Shown: piece by piece, positions 19,511-30,092 of the stretch
Layout: the number at the start of each line of letters is the position of its first letter
Numbering within the stretch: position 1 is the first letter of the stretch
Source: Chara braunii
Lineage: Eukaryota > Streptophyta > Charophyceae > Charales > Characeae
DNA length: 42,377 bases
Assembly: GCA_003427395.1 (NCBI GenBank)
Contig: BFEA01000250.1
Coordinates: 910,329-952,705, forward strand
Reading direction: 5' to 3'
Notes under the pieces: generated by a model
Told to the model about the DNA's origin: nothing
The model's database searches: none
The model's input: the letters and a program-made list of their open reading frames with translations, nothing else
Made by a program: the position numbers and the translations under genes

Positions 19511-19805
19511 GCAATAGGACTAAGGGGCGGGTTACTTCCGGTCTGATGGCGGTCGTTGTCGTGCAGCCTAAGGCAGATGGCATGCGCGGTGCATCAGAGG
19601 CTGTCTGATCCGTCTGTTTTGGTGACGGCGGTTCGGAAGAGGCTCGTGAGGGTTGTGGTTCTTAGAAGTCGGATCTTCGAGGGCAGACACGTGGCATCTG
19701 TCGCCGCGTGTTATAGTTGCGCTCCGTAGTCCCCGGGGTTCGGTGGTGGCTGCGTCGTCTGCAGTTTCCGCACGGCGTGCGGGGCCAATACAGGGCGATG
19801 GAATT

Positions 19806-20144
19806 TCACAGTACCACAGTGAGCTGGTGATACGGGAGGAGAAGACGGAAGGGAGGGAAGTTGGTAGTGATAACGACAAAACCGGGGGATATGAAGTATT
19901 GCGTGTTATACGTAGTTGGGTAATTGGGGCACCTTGGATCGCTGGTTACGGCACAGTGAAACTCCCTGGGACACAATCGGTTCTCGGTTAGGCAGGGAAA
20001 TTCCGGACGTCTCTGCCTGAGTTTTTCCCTTACCCAAGGTTCGAAGTACTCTGAGTCCCATGAGTTCGACATCTTGTCATTGCGGCATAGGGGAAGCCTC
20101 TCAATCGGCCATCTCAGGACTTGCCCGGCCCTGAACCCAGCCAT
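19806..20144 (-). CDS. Conserved reading frame of unknown function, copy 2
   Basis: I do not recognise this protein. In-frame ATGs are at 20144 (MAGFRAGQ) and 20072 (MSNSWDSEY); the latter begins the part shared with copy 1. Shared features are DxE(F/Y) near the start, PEFP, and NFPPFRLLLPYHQLTVVL near the end, which matches copy 1 at 5716-6040 with mostly synonymous or conservative changes. The frame meets a TGA at 19806-19808 just where copy 1 reads Trp (WRTIAPYW); beyond the stop, this copy's frame reads on for some 80 codons. Five or more Cys residues are spread through the shared part. Whether it is an exon, a decayed gene or a transposon protein is unknown. Confidence 0.4.
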   Translation of the reverse strand: MAGFRAGQVLRWPIERLPLCRNDKMSNSWDSEYFEPWVREKLRQRRPEFPCLTENRLCPREFHCAVTSDPRCPNYPTTYNTQYFISPGFVVITTNFPPFRLLLPYHQLTVVL

Positions 20145-20261
20145 TCGAAAAGAAGCGACGGAAAAAAAAAGACGAAGAAGCGAGGACACTGATGCAATTT
20201 CCCTTCGATCCCAATCTCCCGTAATTGGTTCAACCTTCCCATCTCAGGACCCCTCATTGTA

Positions 20262-20499
20262 GTCGCGCAGAAAACCGCGGGGAACAAAAATTGGTTTGTC
20301 AGAGAGACCTCACGTTTAGCATCTCTAGGCTCTGCCCTAACTTCTCAAGTGAGGCCCAGCCAAAACAACAAAATCTCAAGGGTGACTAGGGAGGTGTCAT
20401 AGACCTATGACGAACCAGCTTCCGGACCTGCGCCATCTTTCGGACCCCTTTCCTTCCCGTGTTTTCTCCGCATCAAGATGCGTCTTGCTCGGCCCTCGA
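20262..20499. other. No gene; small Harbinger-family fragment
   Basis: GAGGCCCAGCCAAAACAACA followed by AAATCTCAAGGGTG (about 20350-20385) matches the inverted 10975-11010 part of the 400-bp element. Confidence 0.5.
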
Positions 20500-20521
20500 C
20501 CCCCCCCCCCCCCCCCCCCCC
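20500..20521. repeat. C22 homopolymer
   Basis: Twenty-two consecutive C residues; a long G run on the other strand. Length may be unreliable in the assembly. Confidence 0.9.
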
Positions 20522-22860
20522 TTTTCTCTCGATTAAACTTGAAGGTACCTCGCTGGAATCTGTATTTTTGTCAACACTAGTAGTTCTTGAAATTCCTTCA
20601 TTTTTGTAATTTAGAAATGCATGGGAATTACGCTGTCATGCGCGACGGTCCCGCACCCCTCTGGGAGCGCTGAACCTCACGGTCGTATCACGCAGGATGT
20701 ATTCCTGAAAAAGAACCAGTCACCACTCCAACCGTGCGCACGTGCTATACCTCTCACGACACCCCACGACAAGTCGTGGAGCAGCGAGGTATAACTTACC
20801 TCTACCCGAGGGGCTGTCACCACCCTCAAGTAGGCGTATCCCTGCTGAGCTACCGGCCCACATGCAAAGGTTTTTACATGCCTTTGTAGAGGTAGGTCGA
20901 CCAAGGGCGTTTGCTCGATCGCTGTAGCATAAAACGGGGTACGCGCGGTAAGACTCCTAGAATTGACCCGTTAGATATTCAGGTCGAACTTTTAATAAGG
21001 CAGTCTATTTTCGCTACTGCGTAATGTATTATTCTTTCGACCAATATCAATCAAATCTTCTTTCTACCAAAGAGCGTTTCTTAACAGGTTAGGACTTAAC
21101 TGAACATCAGAATAGTATTGAAGTTAAGTTGGACATATGATGAATATGGAAGTATTACCACTGAGAACCCTTCCCACTTTCACAAGTGTTGTCCGTCCGA
21201 GACTCTTCAACAGACCAGGTCCAGTTCAATACAAAAATCACGCACAAAACAGACCTGCACAGAATAATGCAAAGACAGTTCACATGCCATGCACTAACGG
21301 AGTCAACCATCAACCATTGACCTTGTTCCTCACTTCCCAAACCATGTATGACAGCCTTGTCTTTCCTGAGACGTAAGCCCAGCCCCCTCACATTTCTTCA
21401 AAGGACCCTTGAGAGTGACTAGGGTCATTTAGGCAATGACCACAGGTGATAGTTTTACTGACCACATGGTTTGTCTTTAGAGGTGGGTATCAAGTCAAAG
21501 GGGAAAGTTGAATCGGTAACAACCGACCTGTTATCGAGAGATAACAGAAAATTTGGATCCTTTTGTAGATCCTTTCCTTCCAATACAGCAGTAAAATGAG
21601 TCCGGACCGGCCCACACACAGGTCAACAAAATTCAACACCCCCACCCGATTCCCCACATATTGAGATCTAAGGGTCAAACCCTTAGACATGGGTAGTGAG
21701 CTCTAGGATCGACATCCCAGGTCTAACTCCTAACGTCTATTCTCACAACCCTACCCTACGTCGTTTGTCACTCTCTCCTTTTCTCTCGAGGAGTCTCATG
21801 TCTGTGTCCTAGGTTGTCTTTTAGGGAAACTCGTGTTTACCCTACTCTCAGTCCTTGCATATTCCTTCTTCGAGATAAGCGCACTGTCTTGACGCTTACG
21901 TAGATGAATCATAACTCGTTCGTCGTTGTGGCCTTCCATCTGAAAGTCGTGGATGGTTATGGACTACGAGGTGGTTCTTAAGTTTCTTTCTCCAGCGGTC
22001 CTAACATACTACATTGTTCTCGTTTCAGATATGCAAAGACCTTGCTCCAACAGGAGCATTGGTCTTTCCTTTCTCTTCTATTTGTGTTAACATACTCAAG
22101 TAGTAGGCTGGTTCAGACATGAATCTCTTGCTACTTGATCAATATCAAGCAATCAGTTAGTCAAAGCAGACAGTCGAGTAAGTTACTCATGAGTAGTTGA
22201 CTCTCTCCTTAGTCTCACTCACTGCATACATAAGATTTGATCAGAGTAGCAGGATGACTCACATATGAGTATCCTTCCTACAACAAATAGTAAAGGTTTT
22301 CTACAAAAGCACCCTACTACTCGTTTTAGGTATCATTTGATGGATCTTGATGTCAGTCTTCTTCCAGAGGTTAATAACGGTCTGCGTAAATAATAGGCGA
22401 CCCGCACAAGAGCCCCCTAGTACCACGTGAGAAGGTCCACTTCATGAGAGCATTAGGATAATCCTAACAAGGGTTTCCTGTTGCCCTTCCGAAGTTGACC
22501 GTCCTAAGACCGTGTTAGTTTGGATAGAAGACAAGTGTTTAGGGTATTCCTACATGAGTACCCTCTTAGCGAGTTAGTACAGAATCAAGTAGGTAATAGA
22601 CAGACCCCAACAAAGGCCCCTCTACTACTTTCCTTGGGTAATGAGTAGTCCAACCTTTAAACAAGTAATAGGGTGACTCCTACAGAAACCTCCCCTCTAC
22701 TGGTCTGGTGGTCGGACTATCAAAAGGTAAGTGAGCTTAGGAAAGGAAGAGTAGAAATGTGATTTCCTACTCTTTGTTGATTGTCGGTCATCCTTAGACT
22801 CAAGCGCGTGAATAGGATGACCCTCCCTTGAGTCTCCCTTTATTATTTTCTAAATGTCAG
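20522..22860. other. Long gene-less stretch
   Basis: No convincing coding frame in 2.3 kb. Near 20838-20856 the minus strand has GGTAGCTCAGCAGGGATACG, which fits a Pol III A box, but no B box follows at tRNA spacing. A perfect hairpin CTGTTATC-GAGA-GATAACAG lies at 21528-21547. From about 22200, words such as ACATGAGTACC and CTACTAC recur irregularly and lead into the minisatellite. Confidence 0.6.
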
Positions 22861-23700
22861 ACCCCTATTCCCGTCACGACGACAACCGATCCGGTAGAGA
22901 GTATTTAGATTAGTTCAGAAGTATTTGTTTGTACCCTCGTCCCATCACGACGACAGCCGATCCGGTTGAGAGTACTTAGTTTCAGCTTATATGTGATTGT
23001 TTGTACTCTTGTCCCATTACGACGACAGTCAATCCGGTAGAGAGTACTTAGATTAGTTTATATGTGCTTGTTTGCACTCTCGTCCCATCACGACGACAGT
23101 CGTTCCGGTAGAGAATACTAGGATTAGTTCGTAAGTTTAAGTTTGTACCCTCGTCCCGTCACGACGACAGTCGATCTGGTAAGGTAGTGAGGCAACTCAC
23201 ACATGAGTGCCTAGTTTACTTCATAAGTCAATATTAGACATCCTTTCCCGTCACGACGACAGCCGATCTAAAAAGGTAGTGAAGCAACTCACACATGAGT
23301 GCCTAAGTTAGCTCATAGTCAATGTCAGAACCCTCCTCCCGTCATGACGACAACCGATCTGGTAGAGAGAACCTATTCATAAGTTGATAAGTATTTGTTC
23401 ATAAGTTATCGTTCGTACCCTTGTCCCCTCACGACGACGGTCGCTCAGGTAGAGAGTACTTAGATTGGTTTATAAGTATTTTGTTTGTACCCTCGTCCCG
23501 TCACGACGACAGCCGGTCCGGTAGAGAGTACTTAGTTTAGTTCCTAGGTTAGTTGTTTGTACCCTCGTCCCATCACGACGACAACCGCTCAGGTAGAGAA
23601 TACTTAGATTAGTTCATAGATTATCATTAGGACCCCCTGCCCGTCACGACAATAGTTGGACAGGCAGAGAGCAAGGCGACTCAAACATGAGTACCTAATT
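22861..23700 (+). repeat. Minisatellite, about 11 units of 70-92 bp
   Basis: Each unit carries a conserved core close to CACGACGACAGCCGATCCGG then TAGAGAGTACTTAG, followed by a variable AT-rich part (TTAGTTCATAAGTATTTGTT type). Units begin near 22863, 22932, 23003, 23075, 23147, 23240, 23330, 23417, 23487, 23558 and 23630. Two units (from 23147 and 23240) and the last instead carry GACTCACACATGAGTGCC-like sequence, which contains a small hairpin, ACTCA/TGAGT. Confidence 0.92.
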
Positions 23701-24323
23701 GTCAACCTTTAGTCAAGTTAGAGCATACACAAGTAGCATGACGGCTCACACATGAGCCTCCACCGCCCTACTTTGTTTTTCACCTCCAAACAGTTTAGTT
23801 TCCTTCTTAGTTAATTTAGGTTCCTTCCATTTCATCAGGCAAGGTTCTTATCTCAATCATATATTTTTTCCCTTCTGATTATCTTAGTCCTGAAGAAAGA
23901 TAAATGATATATTCATAAGGTCATACAGGCAGTCCAATAAATGGACGTAGTCTGTAAGGGTATATGAAAAAGGGTCACGTGATGCGTACCTCATGGTTCC
24001 CTGCCTCCAGAGTTCCTCCTGAACTCCGGCAGAGCTCCCGCAGTCGCCCTGTATTCGGAGATGTATGGTCAACGTGTCCGATTGCAAGTGCTTAGCGCCA
24101 GTAAAGACTATTATTAAGCAAGTGAAAAACCCACCATCAGTCAAACATATTCAAAGATGTGGATGCTTTCAGAGGATCCTATCAAGGTAAAGAATGAGAA
24201 TGATGGAGGGGGGTAGGCACCATCACACCGTGACACCTGTCTCCCTCTTCCCATGCTTTCTTCACTTTCCGGCCTTCGCCCACTCGTGGCGTTTTAAGAA
24301 TAACAGTAGTAAACAAACGAAAG
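23701..24323. other. No recognised gene
   Basis: More half-units of the minisatellite (CTCACACATGAGCC at 23735) end by about 23770. The rest, including a minus-strand frame at 23884-24144, has no recognised domain. Confidence 0.5.
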
Positions 24324-24505
24324 TAATAATAATAATATTAATAAAAAAAATAATAGTAATAATAATAATAATAATAGAAACAATAATGATTATAGGATAA
24401 TAATAACTATAATATTGGTAATTATTTATAGTATTAACGATAATAGTAATATTAGTCGCAATAATAATGATAATGAAAGTAAGAATAATAATAACAATAA
24501 TATCG
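24324..24505 (+). repeat. (AAT)n array, degenerate
   Basis: An AAT-rich tract with many ATA/GTA interruptions. Confidence 0.85.
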
Positions 24506-25106
24506 GAATACTAGTCCTTTTATCAAATGTTCTGATTAACCTTTCAGCGAACAAGCGAACGTGGACGTCTTATTGATGTGTCACTAGTTGGAGATCTTTG
24601 TCCTTTCCACTTCCTTATCCCGCTTGCTATTCTTCGTGCCTATCCCAAAGCCCATACGTGTGTGACTACTGCCTTGCCTGCTTGCAAGACCGTGCGGGCA
24701 CATGCTCGCTGCCCCGTGCTCACCTGCCTGCCAACCTATGTGGTTGCACGCTTGCTGTTCCGCGCGCCTAGCCATAGCCTGTCGGTGTTCCGTTGCTTGG
24801 GCGCATCCCATGCTACTTCTGAGCCTGCGTATGGAAGTGGTGACAACGCTCCGTTCCCAATGTTTGCAGCCCCTTTTTACTAACTGGTCTCACGCCCCTC
24901 AATACCCCGGCTCCCACTACTTTCACAGCAACCTCTTCAGGAAGATCCCCCCCCCCCTCTCTCGAGGTGAGGTCTCAGTCGCTTTTCAGGCAACCGGAGG
25001 ACGACCCTGTTCGAGACTCATCTCGGAGGATGTTGGAACAGTGCCCCTGGTGGATATTTCAGGCCTGCCTTCACTTAGGGCTTGCATGAGGACTGCCGAT
25101 ACTAGC
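24506..25106. other. No recognised gene
   Basis: Frames over 24578-25202 have no known motif, and both strands are open. The stretch has no obvious relative in the window. Confidence 0.4.
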
Positions 25107-25151
<45 letters not shown>

Positions 25152-25170
25152 TATAATAATAATAATAATA
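25107..25170 (+). repeat. (AAT)n array
   Basis: About 20 AAT units; starts the block of repeat unit R1. Confidence 0.95.
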
Positions 25171-25570
25171 CATGGAATGTAAGCAGTCACGAAATTATGT
25201 AATCAATCAGCATTATAGTATGCGCATGATCGGATAGTCATGACCCTGAATCAATGATAGCTGTATTAAAAGTGTATCAAGAGTTCATAACTGACAAACG
25301 CTGAAAATAGTCTCATTATCACCATCAACGAAAAAACGATGCCAACCTCCCATTTCTAGCGCTCGGCGCCTAGACCATAGTTGGTCATCCTATCTAGCCT
25401 ATACTACAGTGCTGTATGATGATGACAGTAGTTCTCCTAGGGTATGAGCATACTGCAGCCAACTTCGCCTGCTTCCATCACAGATGAGTTTTTCCCTCCA
25501 TCACTTCACAACCCCTTTTCTCAACACACAGATGTCATTTGTATCCAATAGTCCACCCGACGTTCCTTCC
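25171..25570 (+). repeat. (AAT)n-anchored repeat, copy R1
   Basis: Shares in order with R2-R5: GATAGTC-TGACC-TGAATCAA, GAGTTCATAA-TG-ACGCTGAAAATA, AGCGCTCGGCGCC-AGAC and CCTATCTAGCCTATACTAC. It ends with a TTCC-rich run and ACACAGATGTCATTTGTAT, which corresponds to the acceptor-like end of R3 and R5. Confidence 0.65.
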
Positions 25571-25599
25571 TAGTTATGGGCAGGTAAATCCTGTTATGG

Positions 25600-25850
25600 T
25601 TGACAGTTGTCTGCCTGTCTGTCTCAGCTTGTCATAGTCTGTGTATCTGTTTTCCGTTGTCTGCCTGACATTTGTCTGTTTGTCAATATATGTCTGTCTA
25701 TGTTTGTTTATCTGTTTTTGCCTGTCCTGTATGCCTGTTTCTGTCTGTCTCTGTCAGTTTCGTACGTATGTCTGTACCTGCCCGTCTATTCGGCCGTATG
25801 CATGTCCGCGCCCGTTTGTACCCCTTTCCTTTTCTCTCACCAGGGATGTG
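25600..25850 (+). repeat. Degenerate (TCTG)n-rich tract
   Basis: TCTGTCTG, TGTCTGTT and related words over 250 bp; a similar tract lies at 27645-27845. The frames through it are Cys/Leu/Val-rich low complexity. Confidence 0.75.
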
Positions 25851-25874
25851 GCATGGCTCAGTCAGTCCGGTCCA

Positions 25875-26113
25875 TCAAGTACCATGTGGGACTGTGTGTA
25901 TTATGTGCCGATGGAAAGACGCAGACTAACGAGTTACAAACATACAAGTCAAAAGGCAGTGCTCAGCTATTCAGTCATTCCTGCGAAAGCCATGAGGAAA
26001 TGCTGCCATAACGACTTGTGCAGGGATATCTGTAGTGAATCCGAAGGACTCAGTGGGTGATAGAGAAGTTTAGTCATAGTAATAGAGTGGCGGTGGCCAT
26101 TGCCGCCATAGCC
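25875..26113 (+). repeat. ~240-bp duplication, copy 1
   Basis: Diverged match to 26776-27013, same orientation: both have GGACTGTGTG, a GAGTTACAAACATACAAGTC-like middle, TCATTCCTGCGAAAGCCATG and a GCCATTGCCGCCATAG end. It keeps a short open frame (to 26060) that the other copy does not. Confidence 0.75.
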
Positions 26114-26336
26114 GTGGTTCAGAGTTCAGACTGTATCTGAGCGGTAGACTAGGGCGCAGCGACTAACTTTGATTCGTACAGGCCCTGCTGAGCCATAGCC
26201 ATCGGAGGCGAGCAAGTACCTGACTGCGTTCCTTATTACCATATCTCCGAGATCCGGGGGAGTGAGTGTCCCCACCTTACTGCCTTACCATTTATATGCA
26301 TGAGGAGAGCGTGAATGAGAGTGAATCTTACTGCAA

Positions 26337-26398
26337 TACTAATAATAATAACTATAATAATAATAAAATAAATAATAATAATAATAACAATAATAATT
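26337..26398 (+). repeat. (AAT)n array, interrupted
   Basis: AAT tract with several single-base interruptions. Confidence 0.9.
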
Positions 26399-26439
26399 GA
26401 AACGGTACTCACTAATTCGCAGTAGCTAATGCAGATCCC

Positions 26440-26590
26440 AGGACTCGACCCGTAGACCTTGCCTTACCCATGTACAGTACTTGTGTAGTTCCCGAGAGTT
26501 GAACCTGTGATCTGCGTATTCGTAGGCAGTAGGTATATCTGTCGTAGGTCTGTAGGTAGCCGGGATTCGATCTGTAGACCTGTAGATTAG
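26440..26590 (-). repeat. Three tRNA T-arm-like words in a row
   Basis: On the minus strand, B-box-like words GGGTCGAGTCCTGG (about 26446-26461), AGGTTCAACTCTCGGG (26483-26498) and AGATCGAATCCCGG (26561-26574) occur within 130 bp, each preceded by TAC or CAC. The consensus B box is GGTTCGANTCC. No complete cloverleaf could be placed, so these are tRNA-derived (SINE-like) remains at most. Confidence 0.45.
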
Positions 26591-26775
26591 GGGTCTAGTA
26601 GTAGTTATTCTAGAAGGTCGGCAAGTGGTAAAGTGGTGTGACTAAAACAGACCCACGTTTTAGACTGGGACAAGTGGCGAAGTCAACAGCAGGACCCCAG
26701 TGCAACTGCACTGAGTTGTAGGGTCGTTGCCATGCAGTCAAGGGCAGAGTCTAGAAAGTACCATTATGATCCAGC

Positions 26776-27013
26776 AAGTACTACGGGGGGGACTGTGTGC
26801 ACCAAGGGCCAAGGACACAGGGCAGACCAAGACATCACAGAAGTATAAATCAAGAGGTCGCGCCAGTCATTCATTCATTAATGCGGAAGCCATGTGAAAG
26901 CGCTGTCTCAACGTCTTGTGCGAGGAGGTTTGCAGGATTCTTGAAGACGAAGTGGGCGAGAGCGAAGCAGAGTAGCCATAGTGATAGGTTAGCGGCAACC
27001 ATAGCTGCCATAG
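26776..27013 (+). repeat. ~240-bp duplication, copy 2
   Basis: Second copy of 25875-26113, followed by a short (GT)n run at 27030-27042. Confidence 0.75.
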
Positions 27014-27254
27014 GTGTAGTATAGGGTGTAGTGTGTGTGTGTACTGTGCGAGTGTTCAGTGTGTTGCGTGTGGAACATCCAGGGTGATCCAGTGTGTGAA
27101 CAACAAGTTGTTTGGGCGCACAGTCGTCATAGCCAATTGCAGGAGAACTCTTATCTGGTTGCGATATCTCTGAGTACTGTGTGGGCGCATGTCGCCAGTT
27201 CGCTGTGTTGCTGTTTACTTGCATGCAGAGTGTAAATGAGACAAGTCTGATTGC

Positions 27255-27316
<62 letters not shown>
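27255..27316 (+). repeat. (AAT)n array
   Basis: About 20 AAT units, uninterrupted. Confidence 0.95.
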
Positions 27317-27318
<2 letters not shown>

Positions 27319-27640
27319 CAATTGTAATGAACAATAGCGAACCTCAGCAATCAAATCAGCATCATACGTATGAGACCAGTTACTCTTGACCTCGAACCAA
27401 CAACAGAATTGCCCTACGAGTTTCACCAAATAAGAGCACAACAAAGCTCACAAGTCACGACGTTGGAGTAGTCACATCATCATCAACAAGGAACCAATGT
27501 CGACATCCTGTTCTCACGCACTACCTACAAATGGCAGATGCTATCTGACCTATTTTCAATACTGCCAATGAGGTCAACAGCTGCCCAAAGTATGAGCAGA
27601 TATCGGTAAATGCCGACCACCTCAAGCATCAAGCAACCCT
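27317..27640 (+). repeat. (AAT)n-anchored repeat, copy R2
   Basis: Begins ATGAACAATAGCGAACCTCAGC and has GACCTCGAACCAACAACAG, both shared with R4 and R5. The distal half is more diverged. Confidence 0.65.
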
Positions 27641-27875
27641 TCCTCTCAGCGTGTCAGTCTATCTGTCTGTTGTTCTGAATCTTTTGTTTGTCTGTTTGCC
27701 TGTTTTTGTCTTCTCTTTCGCGTTTTGTTCGTTTGTCCGTATACGACCGTCTGCTTTTATCCATGTCGGGTCTTGTCTGCCTTTGTTCGCATGTCTGTTG
27801 TCTTTACCTGTCGTCAGTTCGGTGTGTCATTTGTTTGCATGCATGTGAAGTGAGGAAGAAGACAAAACTATTTTG

Positions 27876-27903
27876 CAACTAATAAAAATAATAATAATAA
27901 TAG
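27876..27903 (+). repeat. (AAT)n array, short
   Basis: About nine AAT-like units directly before copy R3. Confidence 0.85.
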
Positions 27904-28262
27904 TAATGATCAACAACTAATCGCTAGAAATTTAGGCAACGTTATACTCATGGACCCGGACAACCGTGATTCCAATCCAAATGCAGAATTGCAGCCCGAG
28001 TACCATCAACTAAGGACACTCGTGTTCGGTAACGTTGGAATAGTCTCCCTTTTATTGACAAAGACCAACTGTCGGATTCTTGCCCCGGTGCTCAGTCTTA
28101 CGAATGTCAGATCCTATCTAGCCTATACTACTGAAGGTGACGTCAACAGTTCCTCTGAGGTACTAGCAGATCGTGGTCAATGTCACATGCATCAGACACC
28201 AGGTAAGTTTCTTGCTTTATTCACAACTCTCGTTCCCTCACTCACAGATGCCACGTGCTCCT
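27904..28262 (+). repeat. (AAT)n-anchored repeat, copy R3
   Basis: Has TCAGATCCTATCTAGCCTAT, GTCAACAGTTCCTCTGAGG, then ACACCAG/GTAAGTTTC (donor-like) and CACTCACAG/ATGCCACGTG (acceptor-like) 48 bp later. The exon-intron-exon look is shared with R5. Confidence 0.7.
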
Positions 28263-28276
28263 AATTCATCGTGCAC

Positions 28277-28277
28277 C

Positions 28278-28331
<54 letters not shown>
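28277..28331 (+). repeat. (AAT)n array
   Basis: About 18 AAT units, uninterrupted. Confidence 0.95.
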
Positions 28332-28332
<1 letters not shown>

Positions 28333-28660
28333 GATGAACAATAGCTATCTTCAGCATCCAAACATCATCATATCTATAAGAACAGATAGTCTTGGCCTTG
28401 AATCAATCAGCAGGAACTTACCAAAAGTTCATAATTGATAATGCTGAAATATTATCTTCCTCTTTAATCGAAGAACCTGAGTTAATATCCAATCTGGTGC
28501 TCGTCGCCCAGACTACATGTGACAGATCCTATCTCGCCTATACTGCGAAATCGGAGCATCCCGAAGTATGCGCATACGGCGATCAATGTCGCATGTTTCC
28601 GACATCAGGTATGTATCACGCTACACTCGCGACCTCGTTTCCTACTCACAAACGCAACGT
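28332..28660 (+). repeat. (AAT)n-anchored repeat, copy R4
   Basis: Has AAGTTCATAATTGATAATGC, GACTACATGTGACAGATCCT and CATCAG/GTATGTATC (donor-like); the acceptor position reads ACGCAACGTG without the AG. Confidence 0.7.
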
Positions 28661-28715
28661 GCATCTCATCTCTCCCTCTTTCCCTCTCTTTCTCTCACTC
28701 ACCCACACGCACACA

Positions 28716-28856
28716 GTTGCCTATGGTAAAGGCGCAGACCAGCACAAGAACCTACCTCTCATACAAAGTACGGATAGCATAGCGGGAGACTTAAATACCA
28801 ATGATCTGTACGATCAATATTGCAGTGCAGCCCCAACATCATCACCATCGTCCCAT
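28716..28856 (+). repeat. ~140-bp duplication, copy 1
   Basis: Diverged match to 29151-29292, sharing CAAAGTACG and ACCAATGAT, AATCAATATTGCA-like and CATCGTCCCA. The space between the copies (28857-29150) is (ATC)n and pyrimidine-rich. Confidence 0.8.
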
Positions 28857-29150
28857 CATCATCTCATCGTCATCGTTGTCACCATCCTCACCCCGCTGTC
28901 ATCATCACCCTTTCGTCATCATCATTCCCTCATCATCATTGTCATCATCATCATCATCTCATCATCATTATTATCTCTCCTCATCTTCATTTTCATCATC
29001 ATCATCCCACCGTCATCTCCTCTCCTCCCCTTTCATCCTTCGATCTCTCTCTCCTTTCTTCTTCTCCATCTCTTATCCCTTTTTTTGATCTTTCTTTCTC
29101 CTCCTTCTTTTTCCCTTTTTTTTCTTTCTCCCTCTCTCATACGTTCACTC

Positions 29151-29292
29151 GCATACCCTGCGCAAAGGTGCAGTTTAGAACAAAACCGACCTCTCGTACA
29201 AAGTACGAGATAATGTAGCGGAGGGTTTAGATACCAATGATTTGAACAATCAATATTGCAATACGGCCCCAATCATACATCGTCATCGTCCC
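29151..29292 (+). repeat. ~140-bp duplication, copy 2
   Basis: Second copy of 28716-28856. Confidence 0.8.
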
Positions 29293-29460
29293 AAGACGTG
29301 AAGGGGCTTGACGCTCGTACAGGAAGAATGCGCCATACCCAAGCTAAGAGGAGTTGAAGATGGGAATGTCGTCAACACCAAGTCTGCGATACAAATCCCA
29401 AATAGTCCCCGTCCAATGCCTGAATCCCAATGTTGAGTCTGGATCCGATGTCACCAAGCT

Positions 29461-29562
29461 CTGCCTTTCTCCTCTCGTAGTCTGCAGATGCAGTGAAGTC
29501 AGATGTCAAGAGGGTGAGGGAGCGATGGTGGACTGAGAAAAGGAAGAATAAGAACTCTCTTA
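29461..29562 (+). repeat. ~100-bp duplication, copy 1
   Basis: Matches 29765-29873: both have TAGTCTG(C/T)AGATGC, AAGAGGG- or GAGAGGG-AG and GAACTGAGAA/GGACTGAGAA followed by a purine run. Confidence 0.75.
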
Positions 29563-29593
29563 TACTCGCTAACTTCTCCCTCTCTCTCTTATT

Positions 29594-29597
<4 letters not shown>

Positions 29598-29631
<34 letters not shown>
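29598..29631 (+). repeat. (CA)n microsatellite
   Basis: About 17 CA units, next to a copy of the foldback core. Confidence 0.95.
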
Positions 29632-29633
<2 letters not shown>

Positions 29634-29649
29634 CACTTATAGTACATAC

Positions 29650-29704
29650 ATTTCCATGTCCCGACGGAAGATTCATTCAATTTTGCTCATCTATCGATCT
29701 AAGC
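29650..29704 (+). repeat. Isolated copy of the foldback core
   Basis: TTTCCATGTCCCGACGGAAG followed by ATTCATTCAATTTTGCTCAT and CTATCGATC matches one arm and the core of the satellite units at 40.9-42.4 kb. The left arm is missing. A weaker match lies at 30965-31005. Confidence 0.75.
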
Positions 29705-29764
29705 ACCGAGAGGCCAGCCTTGGGGTTGGAGACTTACCTGTTCGGCGATGCGCCTCTCATCCAA

Positions 29765-29873
29765 TCTCTCCCTCTCTCTCTCCCTTAGTCTGTAGATGCG
29801 GTAAAGCAAGATGACGAGAGGGAGAGAAAGAGATGGCGAACTGAGAAGAGGAAAAAGAGGAACTCTCTCTCCC
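29765..29873 (+). repeat. ~100-bp duplication, copy 2
   Basis: Second copy of 29461-29562. Confidence 0.75.
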
Positions 29874-30092
29874 TACTCCATGCCAGATCCTAACCCGGGT
29901 TGTCGGCTCTGTGCTGCAGATACCTCGGAGACAAGCTGTATTATCGACACTGCAGGTAAGTATCTCTGGTTTATGCCCACTCTCTCCCTCTCGCACTTTC
30001 TTCCTACTCTCTCTCTCTCTCTTCTAATTGTTATCCTGGTTATGGCGCACAGACTACAAATGGCGGATCCTATCCAATGCGAGGAAAAATGA

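Noticed and set aside
20670-20860. tRNA gene on the minus strand
   Set aside because: A good A box is present near 20850, but the nearest B-box-like word is about 185 bp away.
22861-23700. CRISPR-like array of repeats and spacers
   Set aside because: The core is imperfect, units vary in length, the 'spacers' resemble one another and there are no cas genes. The window is eukaryotic.
28392-29213. 273-codon plus-strand reading frame as a gene
   Set aside because: Its second half is read from (ATC)n and pyrimidine tracts. The first half lies over repeat R4 and shows no coding constraint against the other copies.
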